Positions 25,251 to 33,141 of a DNA stretch of 64,000 bases are shown here, in pieces. The position numbers and the translations under genes were made by a program. The number at the start of each line of letters is the position of its first letter. The first letter of the stretch is position 1. Location of the stretch: NCBI GenBank assembly GCA_900114405.1, contig FOSY01000009.1:1-64000 (forward strand), written 5' to 3'. The stretch comes from Lachnospiraceae bacterium KH1T2. Lineage in GTDB: Bacteria > Bacillota > Clostridia > Lachnospirales > Lachnospiraceae. The notes beneath the pieces were generated by a model. It searched no databases and had not been told where the DNA came from. It worked only from the letters and a program-made list of their open reading frames with translations.

Positions 25251-25761
25251 CCTGATCATCTTCTTCGCTTTCTCTAAAAAATTCTGTTTCTGAACGTGAT
25301 AATACGAAGTATATACCATCCCAGTCTCCCATGTGCTCTTTATCTGCAGCTTTAGGATATACTGTTTCACCTTTTCTATAGATAAAATCCTTATCATGGC
25401 AACTTGCAGCATCTTCAACAGGAGTTCCATCTTTATCAAATATTTCCAGAACAACTGCCTCCGATGCTCTGCATTTTTTCCATGCAGTGAATGAACCTTC
25501 CTCTGGACAAAAGATTGGCATATAAAGACCTTTGACACCCTTAAGATTTTCAGGATTAAGATCAATTTCACATACCCCGGCTCCAGTCATATCAGCATAT
25601 GATAAATCCATTCCTGACAAATCCATTCCACTGAGATCCATGCCATTAAAATCAGCTCGCTTACCTTTTTCATGATCTGCCAGCCACAGCTTGTGCTCAG
25701 CCATGATTTTATCAAATTCTGCCTTCTCTATTTTCTTCTGTCCTAAAATTGTCATATCCAT
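25237..25761 (-). CDS. Pentapeptide-repeat protein with DUF5758-like domain
   Basis: A protein of about 174 residues. After EFDKIMAEHKLWLADHEKGK it carries three pentapeptide-type turns, LSGMDLSGMDLSYADMTGA. A beta domain follows with FTAWKKCRASEAVVLEI, DKDFIYRKGETVYPK and WDGIYFVLSRSETEFF, as in DUF5758 proteins often found in phages and mobile regions. The start is uncertain: ATG 25761 or 25755 both begin just before the conserved helix, and no strong ribosome site is seen. The stop overlaps the WYL remnant start. Function unknown. Confidence 0.65.
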   Translation of the reverse strand: MDMTILGQKKIEKAEFDKIMAEHKLWLADHEKGKRADFNGMDLSGMDLSGMDLSYADMTGAGVCEIDLNPENLKGVKGLYMPIFCPEEGSFTAWKKCRASEAVVLEIFDKDGTPVEDAASCHDKDFIYRKGETVYPKAADKEHMGDWDGIYFVLSRSETEFFRESEEDDQDDEN

Positions 25762-25837
25762 TGAAATCTGTATAAATTCACCTAAACCTTTCAAAAACTG
25801 AATGTTTAATTTCTTTATACTTAAATACTACTGCATG

Positions 25838-25861
25838 GGATATACATTATTTTGTACATCC
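25838..25861 (-). repeat. Third, diverged copy of the 24-base hairpin element
   Basis: GGATGTAC / GTATATCC with an AAAATAAT loop matches the 20725 copy at most positions, but has no U-tract. It lies 77 bases upstream of the pentapeptide gene start and 58 past the RtcB stop. Confidence 0.55.
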
Positions 25862-25880
25862 TCATAATAAACAATCAAAA

Positions 25881-25912
25881 AACGTGCAAAAGCACCTATA
25901 CTTCTGCACGTT
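25881..25912 (-). terminator. Terminator of the DUF2828-RtcB operon
   Basis: The stem AACGTGCA / TGCACGTT lies seven bases past the RtcB stop, followed on the minus strand by TTTTTGATTG. Confidence 0.85.
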
Positions 25913-25918
25913 TTACAA

Positions 25919-27136
25919 TCAATCTTTAGCTTTGAAATTATAAATCGGTTTCATTACATCTATTATATCTACAGATTCATTGATCACGTCAATTATGTCA
26001 TCCAGAGACTTATAAGCCATCGGAGCTTCGTCAATTGTTGCCGCACAGACCGAAGATGTAAAAATACCTTTCATAGACTCTTCATACTCTTCCATCGAAA
26101 TCGTATTTTTTGCTGACGTTCTTGACATGATTCGACCTGCTCCATGAGGTGCTGAATAGTTCCACTCGGGATTCCCCTTGCCAACAGCAATTACAGAACC
26201 ATCACGCATATTTATCGGAATCAGTACCTTTTCCCCCTTGTGAGCTGCAATAGAGCCCTTTCTTAAGATCATTTCATCAGTATCAATGTAATTATGTATA
26301 GTATGGAATGACTCTCCTACTGCAAGTCCTGTCTTCTCCAAAAGAATTTCCGCCATCTTCTCGCGGTTTCTTCTGGCAAATCGCTGACAGATTTCCACGT
26401 CGTGAAGGTAGTCTTCCATATACCGGCCTGACAAATGACAAAGATCAGCCGGTATTGTCATCGGTCCCTCATGATACTTTTTCTGGTAAAGTTCTTTTAA
26501 GGCAGCCTGTATTTCTTTACGTCTTCCTTTTGCTTTGTAAGATTTTATAAGCTCTTCTCTTGCTTCAAGATATTCGCCCACCCCTTTATTCAGATCAACT
26601 GCAAGTGTTTGATATATCTCTGCCACCTGCTTTCCGAGATTTCTGGAACCGGAATGAATTACAAGATACTGTGTTCCGTCTGAGGCTCTGTCCACTTCAA
26701 TGAAATGATTGCCTCCGCCAAGTGTTCCAAGCGACCTCTCAAGGCGTTTAGTATCCTTCAGCTCCCTATAGCAGCGAAGTTCAGTAAGATCAAATCTTTC
26801 TTTTCTTCCTTCCCACACATTTCTGCCGGAAGGAATCAGGAAAGCTTCCGCATCAAGTCTTTCAAGGTCAATATCCTGCTTTCCTAGATTTACAGTATAC
26901 ATTCCGCAGCCGATATCCACGCCTACTACATTCGGAACAACCTTGTCAGTTATCGTCATGGTTGTTCCGATAGTACAACCTTTACCGGCATGCACATCCG
27001 GCATTATCCTTATCTTTGAGCCTTCAGATATAGGATAATCACACATCCTTCTGATCTGATCTATTGCCTCATCCTCCACTACCTTCGCGTAGCAGAGGGC
27101 TGTATTTAATTTACCCTTTATTTCTATAGTATTCAT
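25919..27136 (-). CDS. rtcB: RtcB-type RNA-splicing/repair ligase
   Basis: A 405-residue RtcB. It joins RNA 5'-OH to 3'-phosphate or 2',3'-cyclic phosphate ends with GTP and manganese. Diagnostic text: MPDVHAGKGCTIGTTM, GVDIGCGMYTV (metal Cys), GTLGGGNHFIEV (catalytic Asn-His), VIHSGSRNLG, GESFHTIHNY, KGSIAAHKGE, and APHGAGRIMSRTSAK with the guanylylated histidine. The length is near the short bacterial form. ATG 27136 follows AAAGGACATCTA. It lies 20 bases after DUF2828, giving a two-gene operon led by a tRNA-like RNA. It is likely an RNA repair rather than a tRNA-splicing enzyme in this setting. Confidence 0.95.
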   Translation of the reverse strand: MNTIEIKGKLNTALCYAKVVEDEAIDQIRRMCDYPISEGSKIRIMPDVHAGKGCTIGTTMTITDKVVPNVVGVDIGCGMYTVNLGKQDIDLERLDAEAFLIPSGRNVWEGRKERFDLTELRCYRELKDTKRLERSLGTLGGGNHFIEVDRASDGTQYLVIHSGSRNLGKQVAEIYQTLAVDLNKGVGEYLEAREELIKSYKAKGRRKEIQAALKELYQKKYHEGPMTIPADLCHLSGRYMEDYLHDVEICQRFARRNREKMAEILLEKTGLAVGESFHTIHNYIDTDEMILRKGSIAAHKGEKVLIPINMRDGSVIAVGKGNPEWNYSAPHGAGRIMSRTSAKNTISMEEYEESMKGIFTSSVCAATIDEAPMAYKSLDDIIDVINESVDIIDVMKPIYNFKAKD

Positions 27137-27155
27137 TAGATGTCCTTTCGTAATC

Positions 27156-28640
27156 TTATGCAGCAATCCTTTCATACCGCTCAGATGAAAGGACACTCAT
27201 CATAAATTTGTATGGTTCAAGGTCACCGTCTTTCAGCATTGAGAAAATCTGCGGGCTGCATCCCGAAACAAGTGCAACACCTTGCTCGTTCATCTTTACC
27301 GGCTGCTGAATATTTCTGCTGTTCACATTCCAAAAAATCACCTGTGGAAGCTTATATCCATGCTTCTCAAACTGCTCTTTAGCATATTCAAAATTTGATA
27401 TAGAAGCATTACCTGCACAGCAATCAAACTCCATATCAGAAATGATATAAAGCTTTTTCGGCATTCTCGACTTTTTAAGTCTATTTTTAATTGCCGTTTG
27501 CAAAATTAGGTCAAATGTTTTTGCTATGTCAGTATTACTGCACTCGTTAAAGCTCATGCAATATCTGACCTTCTGGACAATATCATTACCTTTGATTTCT
27601 ATTAGCCTTGGATTTGCTGAAAAAGTAATAAAGTGATTATGAAAAGTGCCTTTATTCCTTTCGGCAAAATATATACCCAATGACTGTGCAACAGCCGCCG
27701 GACTTGGATTTCTCCATCCATACATGGAACCTGAACCATCCACAACAACAAGTGAATTATCTGAACCAGCATAATTTTCAAGTGCATTCCACGTTGCATT
27801 CATAACTTTTCTTTCTGCGTTTGATAATGTTGCTGTTGAATAAGGCGATATAACTATGGGAGCTATGATATCGTAAGGTGTCAACGTTTTAGTATGCATT
27901 ATCGACGGATCAATCTCAGCCTTCTCTATGAATTCTTTGTAACGCTCACCATCATTCCTTAGAAATGCACGTCTGTATTTATACAGTGCTTTTGAAGGTT
28001 GTTTTTCATAATCAAAAGAATAATCTCTTTCTCTAAGATTGTTTTCTATGATCTTTATCCGGTTCCTAAGTGCAGATACTGTTTTTCTATACTCAGCATC
28101 TGTCATATTTAACGTTTTTGCAATTATCTTTGCTTTTCTTACAGTATCCCTGCTGCTCGCATTTACCGACGGAAGCCATTTTGCTAGAAACGATATTTCC
28201 TCATTATTGGCCTCTCTTCTCATCAATTCCACATCATGATCAAGTGTCATTTTAATATAAGAAATCACATCATTTTCAACAGGTGTATCTATAAGTGAAA
28301 GAAGGTCGTCAAATCTGCCATATTCTGCAACATGCTCGATATTCTTTATCACAGATTCAGGCTCATTTAATGCAAGATACTTAAGTATTATCCTAAATAC
28401 TCTTCTTTCTCCAAGTCCACCTCTGATGTCTCTGGCAAAGAAAAGCATCTTCATAGCAATATCCGAGTCCTCAGTATAAGCCCTTAAGAATCTGCTGACT
28501 ATATCTTCCTCAGGCGCATTTCTAAGAGCTCCGATTGTTGCAAAGAGATCAAGGCAGTCTGACATTGTGGATTTGTAAGTTACTGCACCGTTCTCAGTTT
28601 CAGTCTTATTTGTTTCTTTTCTAAGTAAATCCATAAACAT
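27156..28640 (-). CDS. DUF2828 protein (TROVE/Ro60-like with VWA domain)
   Basis: A 494-residue protein. The N-terminal HEAT-like region (FARDIRGGLGERRVFRIILK, then FLAKWLPSVNASSRDTVRKA and YRKTVSALRNRIKIIENNLR) is the DUF2828 helical ring, related to the TROVE module of Ro60. The C-terminal VWA domain has an intact MIDAS start, LVVVDGSGSMYGW, and YIISDMEFD. Ro-type rings bind Y RNA and misfolded RNA ends. ATG 28640 is five bases from GGAGG. Its partners, a tRNA-like RNA and RtcB, match the Rsr-Y RNA-RtcB arrangement of other bacteria. Confidence 0.85.
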   Translation of the reverse strand: MFMDLLRKETNKTETENGAVTYKSTMSDCLDLFATIGALRNAPEEDIVSRFLRAYTEDSDIAMKMLFFARDIRGGLGERRVFRIILKYLALNEPESVIKNIEHVAEYGRFDDLLSLIDTPVENDVISYIKMTLDHDVELMRREANNEEISFLAKWLPSVNASSRDTVRKAKIIAKTLNMTDAEYRKTVSALRNRIKIIENNLRERDYSFDYEKQPSKALYKYRRAFLRNDGERYKEFIEKAEIDPSIMHTKTLTPYDIIAPIVISPYSTATLSNAERKVMNATWNALENYAGSDNSLVVVDGSGSMYGWRNPSPAAVAQSLGIYFAERNKGTFHNHFITFSANPRLIEIKGNDIVQKVRYCMSFNECSNTDIAKTFDLILQTAIKNRLKKSRMPKKLYIISDMEFDCCAGNASISNFEYAKEQFEKHGYKLPQVIFWNVNSRNIQQPVKMNEQGVALVSGCSPQIFSMLKDGDLEPYKFMMSVLSSERYERIAA

Positions 28641-28680
28641 AACCGCCTCCAACTATCTTTACAACATGTAATTTTTTTAC

Positions 28681-28748
28681 AAGGTGCCGCTGAGTTAAGT
28701 ACTGAGCAAACTTCTTATGATCTGTAAGACAATTGCTGTATGCACCTT
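28681..28748 (-). ncRNA. Second structured module of the RtcB-operon leader RNA
   Basis: A 7-bp closing stem (AAGGTGC / GCACCTT) encloses 54 bases. Inside lies a small anticodon-arm-like hairpin (CTTA, seven-base loop, TAAG), followed by a GCTCAGTACTTAACTCAGC stretch. It directly follows the tRNA-like module and lies 41 bases before the DUF2828 start. It may be part of the same ncRNA or a cis-acting leader. Confidence 0.5.
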
Positions 28749-28768
28749 TATAACTGTAAGTTACTACA

Positions 28769-28870
28769 AGACACACCTCCAAAGTATGGAAGTAACGGGA
28801 GTCGAACCCTAGTATCCGGAGTATGCGTCCGGTGCTTGCCACTAGCTAATGTTAGTTGCTGTATGTGTCT
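28769..28870 (-). ncRNA. tRNA-like RNA (Y-RNA-like) upstream of DUF2828-RtcB
   Basis: Read on the minus strand, a 7-bp acceptor-like stem (AGACACA / TGTGTCT) encloses a D-arm-like GCT-AGTGGCA-AGC. Next come a 5-bp anticodon-like stem CCGGA / TCCGG with a seven-base loop CGCATAC, and a T-arm GGG-TTCGACT-CCC with the canonical TTCGANT loop. An extra hairpin CTTCCA / TGGAGG is inserted before the 3' acceptor strand. Position 33 is not U, there is no CCA, and the extra stem breaks the tRNA plan, so it is not a translating tRNA. Bacterial YrlA RNAs next to Ro genes carry just such tRNA-like modules. Confidence 0.75.
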
Positions 28871-28875
28871 TTTTG

Positions 28876-28932
28876 TACTTCAATCATAGCGCAATATTTA
28901 GGAGATAAAAAGATGCAGATTGACTTGAAGTA
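28876..28932. promoter_or_regulatory. Inverted repeats flanking the tRNA-like RNA promoter region
   Basis: TACTTCAA (28876-28883) and its complement TTGAAGTA (28925-28932) bracket the stretch where the minus-strand promoter must lie. A TATGAT at about 28884-28889 fits a -10 with no matching -35, which suggests an activator-dependent promoter. The divergent WYL gene at 29029 is the obvious candidate regulator. Confidence 0.45.
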
Positions 28933-29028
28933 ACAACCCCAATATAATGTAATAAATACTATATTTTCGTTAATATTTGTTAGATATACAACTCCATTTT
29001 AGTGTTGATATTATGATACAGGTGATTT

Positions 29029-30015
29029 ATGACTGAAAAATACAAAATATATCTTTCTGAAGAGACTAAAACACGATTAATTAATGATGCGGAACTTTTT
29101 GAATTCACAAAGAAGGATGGTTCTGTAAATCTCAATGCTTTCTTAAAAGCACTTATAATGAATTATTTTGAGCAGTACAGACTTGACTGCGATAAGCTAC
29201 TGAACAACATTATAGATGATATGACAAGTATAACATCATTATCAGAAAATGACGCAGCAATGCTTGCCGATAAAATAGTGAGTACTTATATAAGAAATGA
29301 TGAACAGCTAAATGGAAAAAGTGCAGTACTTACACTAACTGTTGGTGGTCCATCTTATGAAATGATCAAGATTATAGAAAACAATATGCTTAAGGATACT
29401 TCTCTCTCAAAATATCTGAAGGATATGTTTAATTCATATCTTTCGATTCCAAGAAGTAAGAGAGAAACTATCATATTCAAAGAAACTTATGAGGATATTT
29501 CAAGTGCATTAAATGATCACAGAGTGCTTTCTTTTACAACTACATCAGTCGGAGATAATAAATCTTATAAAGTTGAACCTTATGTAATCGCTACATCAAA
29601 AGAAGAACAATGTAACTATTTGCTTTGCAGGGATACTGAGGCAGATATACCAAGGACTTTCAGAATATCAAGGATAAGAAGTGCTTTTGTGACAAAAGAA
29701 AAATTCATAATCAACCAAGAATTAAAAGAAGATCTCGAAGAAAAAGCTGTTCGAAGTCCTCACTCGGTATCTTCAACTGTCAAAGCAGTTGTCAGATTAA
29801 ATAAATACGGAATTAAAAAATTTAAGGTCGTTATAAAAAATCGACCGATTGTAAGCAAGATTGAAGGGGATTTATACTACTTCGATTGGCCTGAACTACA
29901 GCTTGAGGAATACTTCAAACGATTTGGGAAAGACGCTCTTGTGATCGAACCTGCCTCACTCAAAGAACGTCTGAGAAAATACTACTACTATGCATTGCGG
30001 GAGTATAGCAAATGA
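29029..30015 (+). CDS. WYL-domain regulator divergent from the RNA-repair operon
   Basis: A 328-residue protein. The N-terminal 150 residues are two ribbon-helix-helix-like DNA-binding units (KIYLSEETKTRLINDAELFE and the later VLTLTVGGPSYEMIKIIENN) rather than the winged HTH of the other WYL proteins here. The WYL core follows (VEPYVIATSKEEQCNYLLCR, FRISRI) and the end RFGKDALVIEPASLKERLRK is a WCX tail. ATG 29029 follows AGGTGATTT. It is transcribed away from the tRNA-like RNA, DUF2828 and rtcB, and probably senses a nucleic acid signal to switch them on. Confidence 0.8.
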   Translation: MTEKYKIYLSEETKTRLINDAELFEFTKKDGSVNLNAFLKALIMNYFEQYRLDCDKLLNNIIDDMTSITSLSENDAAMLADKIVSTYIRNDEQLNGKSAVLTLTVGGPSYEMIKIIENNMLKDTSLSKYLKDMFNSYLSIPRSKRETIIFKETYEDISSALNDHRVLSFTTTSVGDNKSYKVEPYVIATSKEEQCNYLLCRDTEADIPRTFRISRIRSAFVTKEKFIINQELKEDLEEKAVRSPHSVSSTVKAVVRLNKYGIKKFKVVIKNRPIVSKIEGDLYYFDWPELQLEEYFKRFGKDALVIEPASLKERLRKYYYYALREYSK

Positions 30016-30057
30016 GCTGACCTCCCTTAAAGATCAGTTCATTTACTCTTGTAATAA

Positions 30058-30648
30058 TTATACCTTATCAGTATCCTCCACTGACAGCATCCCTAACTTA
30101 AAGTGTTTTCTGCAGATGGCTATGTAACTTTCATTACCGCCCATCATCACCTGTTCACCATCCCTGACTATCTTCCCGTCATGAATACGGGCATTGATTT
30201 CAGCCTTGCGTTCGCACCAGCAAACTGTCTTTATTTCCTCTATCTTATTTGCAATCTCCATAAGACGCATTGAGCCTGGGAAAAATTTACTTTGAAAATC
30301 AGTACGAAGGCCATAGCATATAACAGGTATTTCAGCATAATCTACAAGATCCGATAGCCAGTCTACCTGCTCAGAGCTTAGGAATTGGCATTCATCAACA
30401 ATTACTGCATCATACTTTTTAGCTGCTACCCAATCAGTTCCAATATCAGCTATGAAATCTTCAACGTAATCACATTCCGACTCCAAGCCTATTCTGGATT
30501 TTATGATTTTCTCACCATCACGATTTTCAAGCTTCGGTTTCAACAATACTGCGTTACTGCCACGTTCAAGATAATTATAATGAACCATCAATGCGTTTGC
30601 GGTCTTTGAAGATCCCATTGCACCATATCTGAAGTATAATTTTGCCAT
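30058..30648 (-). CDS. tdk: Thymidine kinase (type II)
   Basis: A 196-residue type II thymidine kinase of the nucleotide salvage pathway, making dTMP from thymidine and ATP. The P-loop is FRYGAMGSSKTANAL, the Walker B-like segment is VIVDECQFLSSEQV, and the substrate region is ICYGLRTDFQSKFFPGS. The zinc site is VCWCERKAEINAR with CRKHF near the end. It is convergent with the WYL gene and follows mazG by 14 bases, so mazG and tdk form a small nucleotide-housekeeping operon. Confidence 0.95.
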   Translation of the reverse strand: MAKLYFRYGAMGSSKTANALMVHYNYLERGSNAVLLKPKLENRDGEKIIKSRIGLESECDYVEDFIADIGTDWVAAKKYDAVIVDECQFLSSEQVDWLSDLVDYAEIPVICYGLRTDFQSKFFPGSMRLMEIANKIEEIKTVCWCERKAEINARIHDGKIVRDGEQVMMGGNESYIAICRKHFKLGMLSVEDTDKV

Positions 30649-30662
30649 CTTTTATTACCTCT

Positions 30663-31136
30663 TCACTTAAATCCCTTACGGTTTTTTGCCTTATTTATAA
30701 GCTCTGATGCCTCATTCATCGCATCCTCAAGATAATCATCTTCCCATTCTCTCCCTTTTTTCTCTTCCTTTTTGATTTCGAGCCATGCAGAATGCAGTTC
30801 TTCCTCAGAGCTGTATTTTACACCGGCAAAAACGTGCGTGTGCCTGCGAACCATTTTATCTGAAACAGCTTTTGCAACGTCATCAAATGTAAAGAGTCCC
30901 TTTTCTTCTGCCATGACAGAATGAAACATTACCTGTAAAAGCAAATCCCCAAGTTCTTCTTTGAGATTTGCTGCATCACCTGTATGCTCTAATATGTTTA
31001 TTCCACCTACGACTTCAGCAGCTTCCTCAATACACGCAGCTTTAAGACTTGTATGCGTCTGCGCTCTATCCCATGCACAGCCATTTTCACTCCTCAGTTT
31101 CTCAACAATTGTTTTAAGTCTGTCAATTTCAGCCAT
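30663..31136 (-). CDS. mazG: MazG-family nucleotide pyrophosphohydrolase
   Basis: A 157-residue single-domain MazG that hydrolyses NTPs to NMP and pyrophosphate, often for house-cleaning or stress control. Family text: LRSENGCAWDRAQTHTSLKA, the metal motif CIEEAAEVVGGI, LKEELGDLLLQVMFHSVMAE (second ExxxD site), and VRRHTHVFAGVKYSS. The start at 31136 is supported by GAGGAGAG eight bases upstream. It precedes thymidine kinase by 14 bases. Confidence 0.9.
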   Translation of the reverse strand: MAEIDRLKTIVEKLRSENGCAWDRAQTHTSLKAACIEEAAEVVGGINILEHTGDAANLKEELGDLLLQVMFHSVMAEEKGLFTFDDVAKAVSDKMVRRHTHVFAGVKYSSEEELHSAWLEIKKEEKKGREWEDDYLEDAMNEASELINKAKNRKGFK

Positions 31137-31225
31137 TACTACTCTCCTCACTATTAAACACGTATCTGACCATAACCATTTTAACGCAACGACTTTGTAC
31201 TGTCAGATTGTTTAAAATACAAAAA

Positions 31226-31249
31226 GGTACAAAGCCGAAACTTTGCACC
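31226..31249 (-). terminator. Intrinsic terminator upstream of mazG
   Basis: The hairpin GGTGCAAAG / CTTTGTACC with a TTTCGG loop is followed on the minus strand by TTTTTGTATTTT. It ends whatever transcript carries the 31317-31815 fragments. Confidence 0.85.
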
Positions 31250-31316
31250 CAAAACCTTATAATATATATTTCTAAAATCTCAGTTAGACTGACCATAATT
31301 TCTTACTAATGTTTTA

Positions 31317-31511
31317 TTACTTTTTCTTATTTAATGGCTCTCTATAATTGCTCAGATCAATCATATCCATATACTGAGTCGGGATATTAAGATTTTTTAG
31401 ATTAACACCCTTGGCAACATTCCTAATATTAGAGTAGACTGTTTCCCTCAGATCCGCTTGAAATATAGCCACTATCTGTGATATATCTTTGCCAAAATCT
31501 CGTATTCCCAA
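31317..31511 (-). CDS. Small ORF of uncertain status (64 aa)
   Basis: A 64-codon frame beginning at TTG 31511 with no ribosome site. It encodes VAIFQADLRETVYSNIRNVA and ends YMDMIDLSNYREPLNKKK. The text looks like real protein, but the missing start suggests a C-terminal fragment. The terminator at 31226 follows. No family is recognised. Confidence 0.35.
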   Translation of the reverse strand: MGIRDFGKDISQIVAIFQADLRETVYSNIRNVAKGVNLKNLNIPTQYMDMIDLSNYREPLNKKK

Positions 31512-31564
31512 ATTATCTACATCTCATTAATACTTTCATAACTCTCCCATCAATAGCCAGCAAG

Positions 31565-31815
31565 CTATTCTTTTACATAGATTCTTCCTATTATCCTTCT
31601 ATATGCCTTACATTCATCCTCTGCTTTTTGAATTCTTCTTTCAAATTCTCTTATTTCAGTTCTCAAATTCTGCATTTCATTGTTCATAGTGTCAATTTGA
31701 CTATCTCTTTTATAAACCTCCTCACTTTCAAATAATCTCTCGGAATCTCTAAGCCTCTTTTTATCAGGCTCTAAAACTCCATTTTTATAAAAATCCCTCA
31801 CTTTTTTGATAAAAA
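31565..31815 (-). pseudogene. C-terminal fragment of a coiled-coil protein
   Basis: From about 31815 to TAG-free end 31565 the minus strand reads a helical, heptad-rich sequence (RDSERLFESEEVYKRDSQID, NNEMQNLRTEIREFERRIQK) ending RIIGRIYVKE. Upstream the same frame runs antisense through the transposase remnant, so the real N-terminus was lost where that element inserted. Confidence 0.45.
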
Positions 31816-31915
31816 AGCTTGACAAACCCACAAAAAATGCGGTGCTTCGCGCATATTGATCAATAAGGACCGTCGTTTGCGGCGGCAAATATTTTTCAAT
31901 GCGGAGGCGTTTTTT

Positions 31916-32560
31916 ATGTTTCCTATTAACTGCGGTAGCCACTCTGACTACCAAGATTTTGTTGTTCGTAATCTTCGTAAATATTACCCTGATCCAAATG
32001 CTCTTGCCCGTTCAACTTGGGATATCATCGAACGCTTTTGGGATCTTGACCTTTCCTTTACCGATGAACTTCTAAAGAGCAAATACTCTAAATATGGACC
32101 TGCTCCAAGAACTCCTTATAAGAACGACTTCACTATAGGTGAATACGGTGTTCATGTCTGTATGAAAGGTCTTCGCATGAACCACGACGGCTCAGAGCCT
32201 TCAAAACACAGACTAAAATTCCGCTGTCCACTTATCAGTAGAAAAAATGGCTGTTCATGTGATAATCCCTGCTCCAAATCAAAGTATGGCATGACTGTTC
32301 ATGTTGCCATGAAAGATAATTCAAGGCTTTTTAACATACCGTCACGTGATAGCGCTGAATGGAAAAATGAATATAATGCAAGAACTTCTGCAGAACGTTC
32401 AAATAAACGTGAGAAAATGGACTTCAGATTGGAAGACGGCTGACACCGTTCTACTAAAATGTGGTACTGCCGTCTTTATCACATCCTAATGCTACAGCAT
32501 TTGGATGCATGGGATCTGCCCTTCGAATCTACCCTCGCAAAGTTGATTTTGAGTGCGGCA
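31916..32560 (+). pseudogene. DDE-type IS transposase, internally deleted
   Basis: ATG 31916 follows GGAGGCG. The first 60 codons (MFPINCGSHSDYQDFVVRNL, then STWDIIERFWDLDLSF) are a transposase N-terminus. The frame then jumps to the C-terminal catalytic part: YGVHVCMKGLRMNHDGSEPS, HRLKFRCPLISR, FNIPSRDSAEWKNEYNARTS and ERSNKR. A frameshift after RLEDG moves the final LQHLDAWDLP text to another frame near 32440-32560. The middle of the protein is missing, so the element cannot move by itself. Confidence 0.75.
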
Positions 32561-33010
32561 TAATCCTAAAGACTATAATACCATTTTTTGAAACATAGTG
32601 TCAGCTATGTTTGTTTCTCATGCCATTTTTTTCGTTCATAATTTAATATAAACTTTTCAATGTACGGTACCGGGATTTGCCGGCATGATCAATCAGAATT
32701 CCGAGAGATCATTCTATTGTTACCTGAATAGATATGAATCAAAAAATCCCGTTTCTCTTGCGTTTTCATCCAACTGCCTCCTTTCGTTAAAAGATAGAGA
32801 TTTTAATCTCCTCAATTTCCTAAGGGGATTTCTTTTGTCGGATTCCGGGTTTTCTATAAAAAAAGTAAAAAAATACCAAGCTGGATCGCTTCTTTTTATA
32901 AAGCGAAATTCAACTCGGTATTTTTTTCTGTAAATTTCAAGTATATGCTTTTATAGAAAAGACTCATAAACTTGCAAAAGGACTTTACTACAACAATTAC
33001 AGATAATGAC
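32561..33010. other. Non-coding stretch with terminator hairpins
   Basis: No gene seen. It holds a stem AAACATAG / CTATGTTT at 32591-32612 followed by T-rich DNA. A long imperfect inverted repeat at 32867-32928 (AAAAAATACC / GGTATTTTTT with an inner GCTTC/GAAGC-type stem) has T-runs on both sides and could terminate from both directions. Confidence 0.5.
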
Positions 33011-33052
33011 AAAAATAGCGGCTCAGTTTGATCAACCGATACCGCTATTTTT
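33011..33052 (-). terminator. Terminator of the antitoxin gene
   Basis: The stem AAATAGCGG / CCGCTATTT, followed on the minus strand by TTGTCATTATC, lies 90 bases past the stop at 33142. Confidence 0.6.
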
Positions 33053-33141
33053 ATAAAAAATCTACCATCTTCCCAATATTTATAGTTATTTCTATTCCTC
33101 GCCAAAGACCAGTTATTCCATAGATTATTTATTGTTAAATA

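Noticed and set aside
13723..25861. A CRISPR array formed by the recurrent 24-base hairpins
   Set aside because: Copies are kilobases apart, differ from each other and have no spacers.
28769..28870. A functional translating tRNA
   Set aside because: Position 33 of the anticodon-like loop is not U, an extra hairpin interrupts the acceptor 3' side, and there is no CCA. It is better explained as a tRNA-like regulatory or Y-type RNA.
31816..31954. N-terminal extension of the coiled-coil frame on the minus strand
   Set aside because: It is the antisense of the transposase start, which has a good ribosome site on the plus strand.
32561..32700. Right terminal inverted repeat of the 31.9 kb IS
   Set aside because: Only a short TTGATCA match with the left side could be found, which is too little to define an end.
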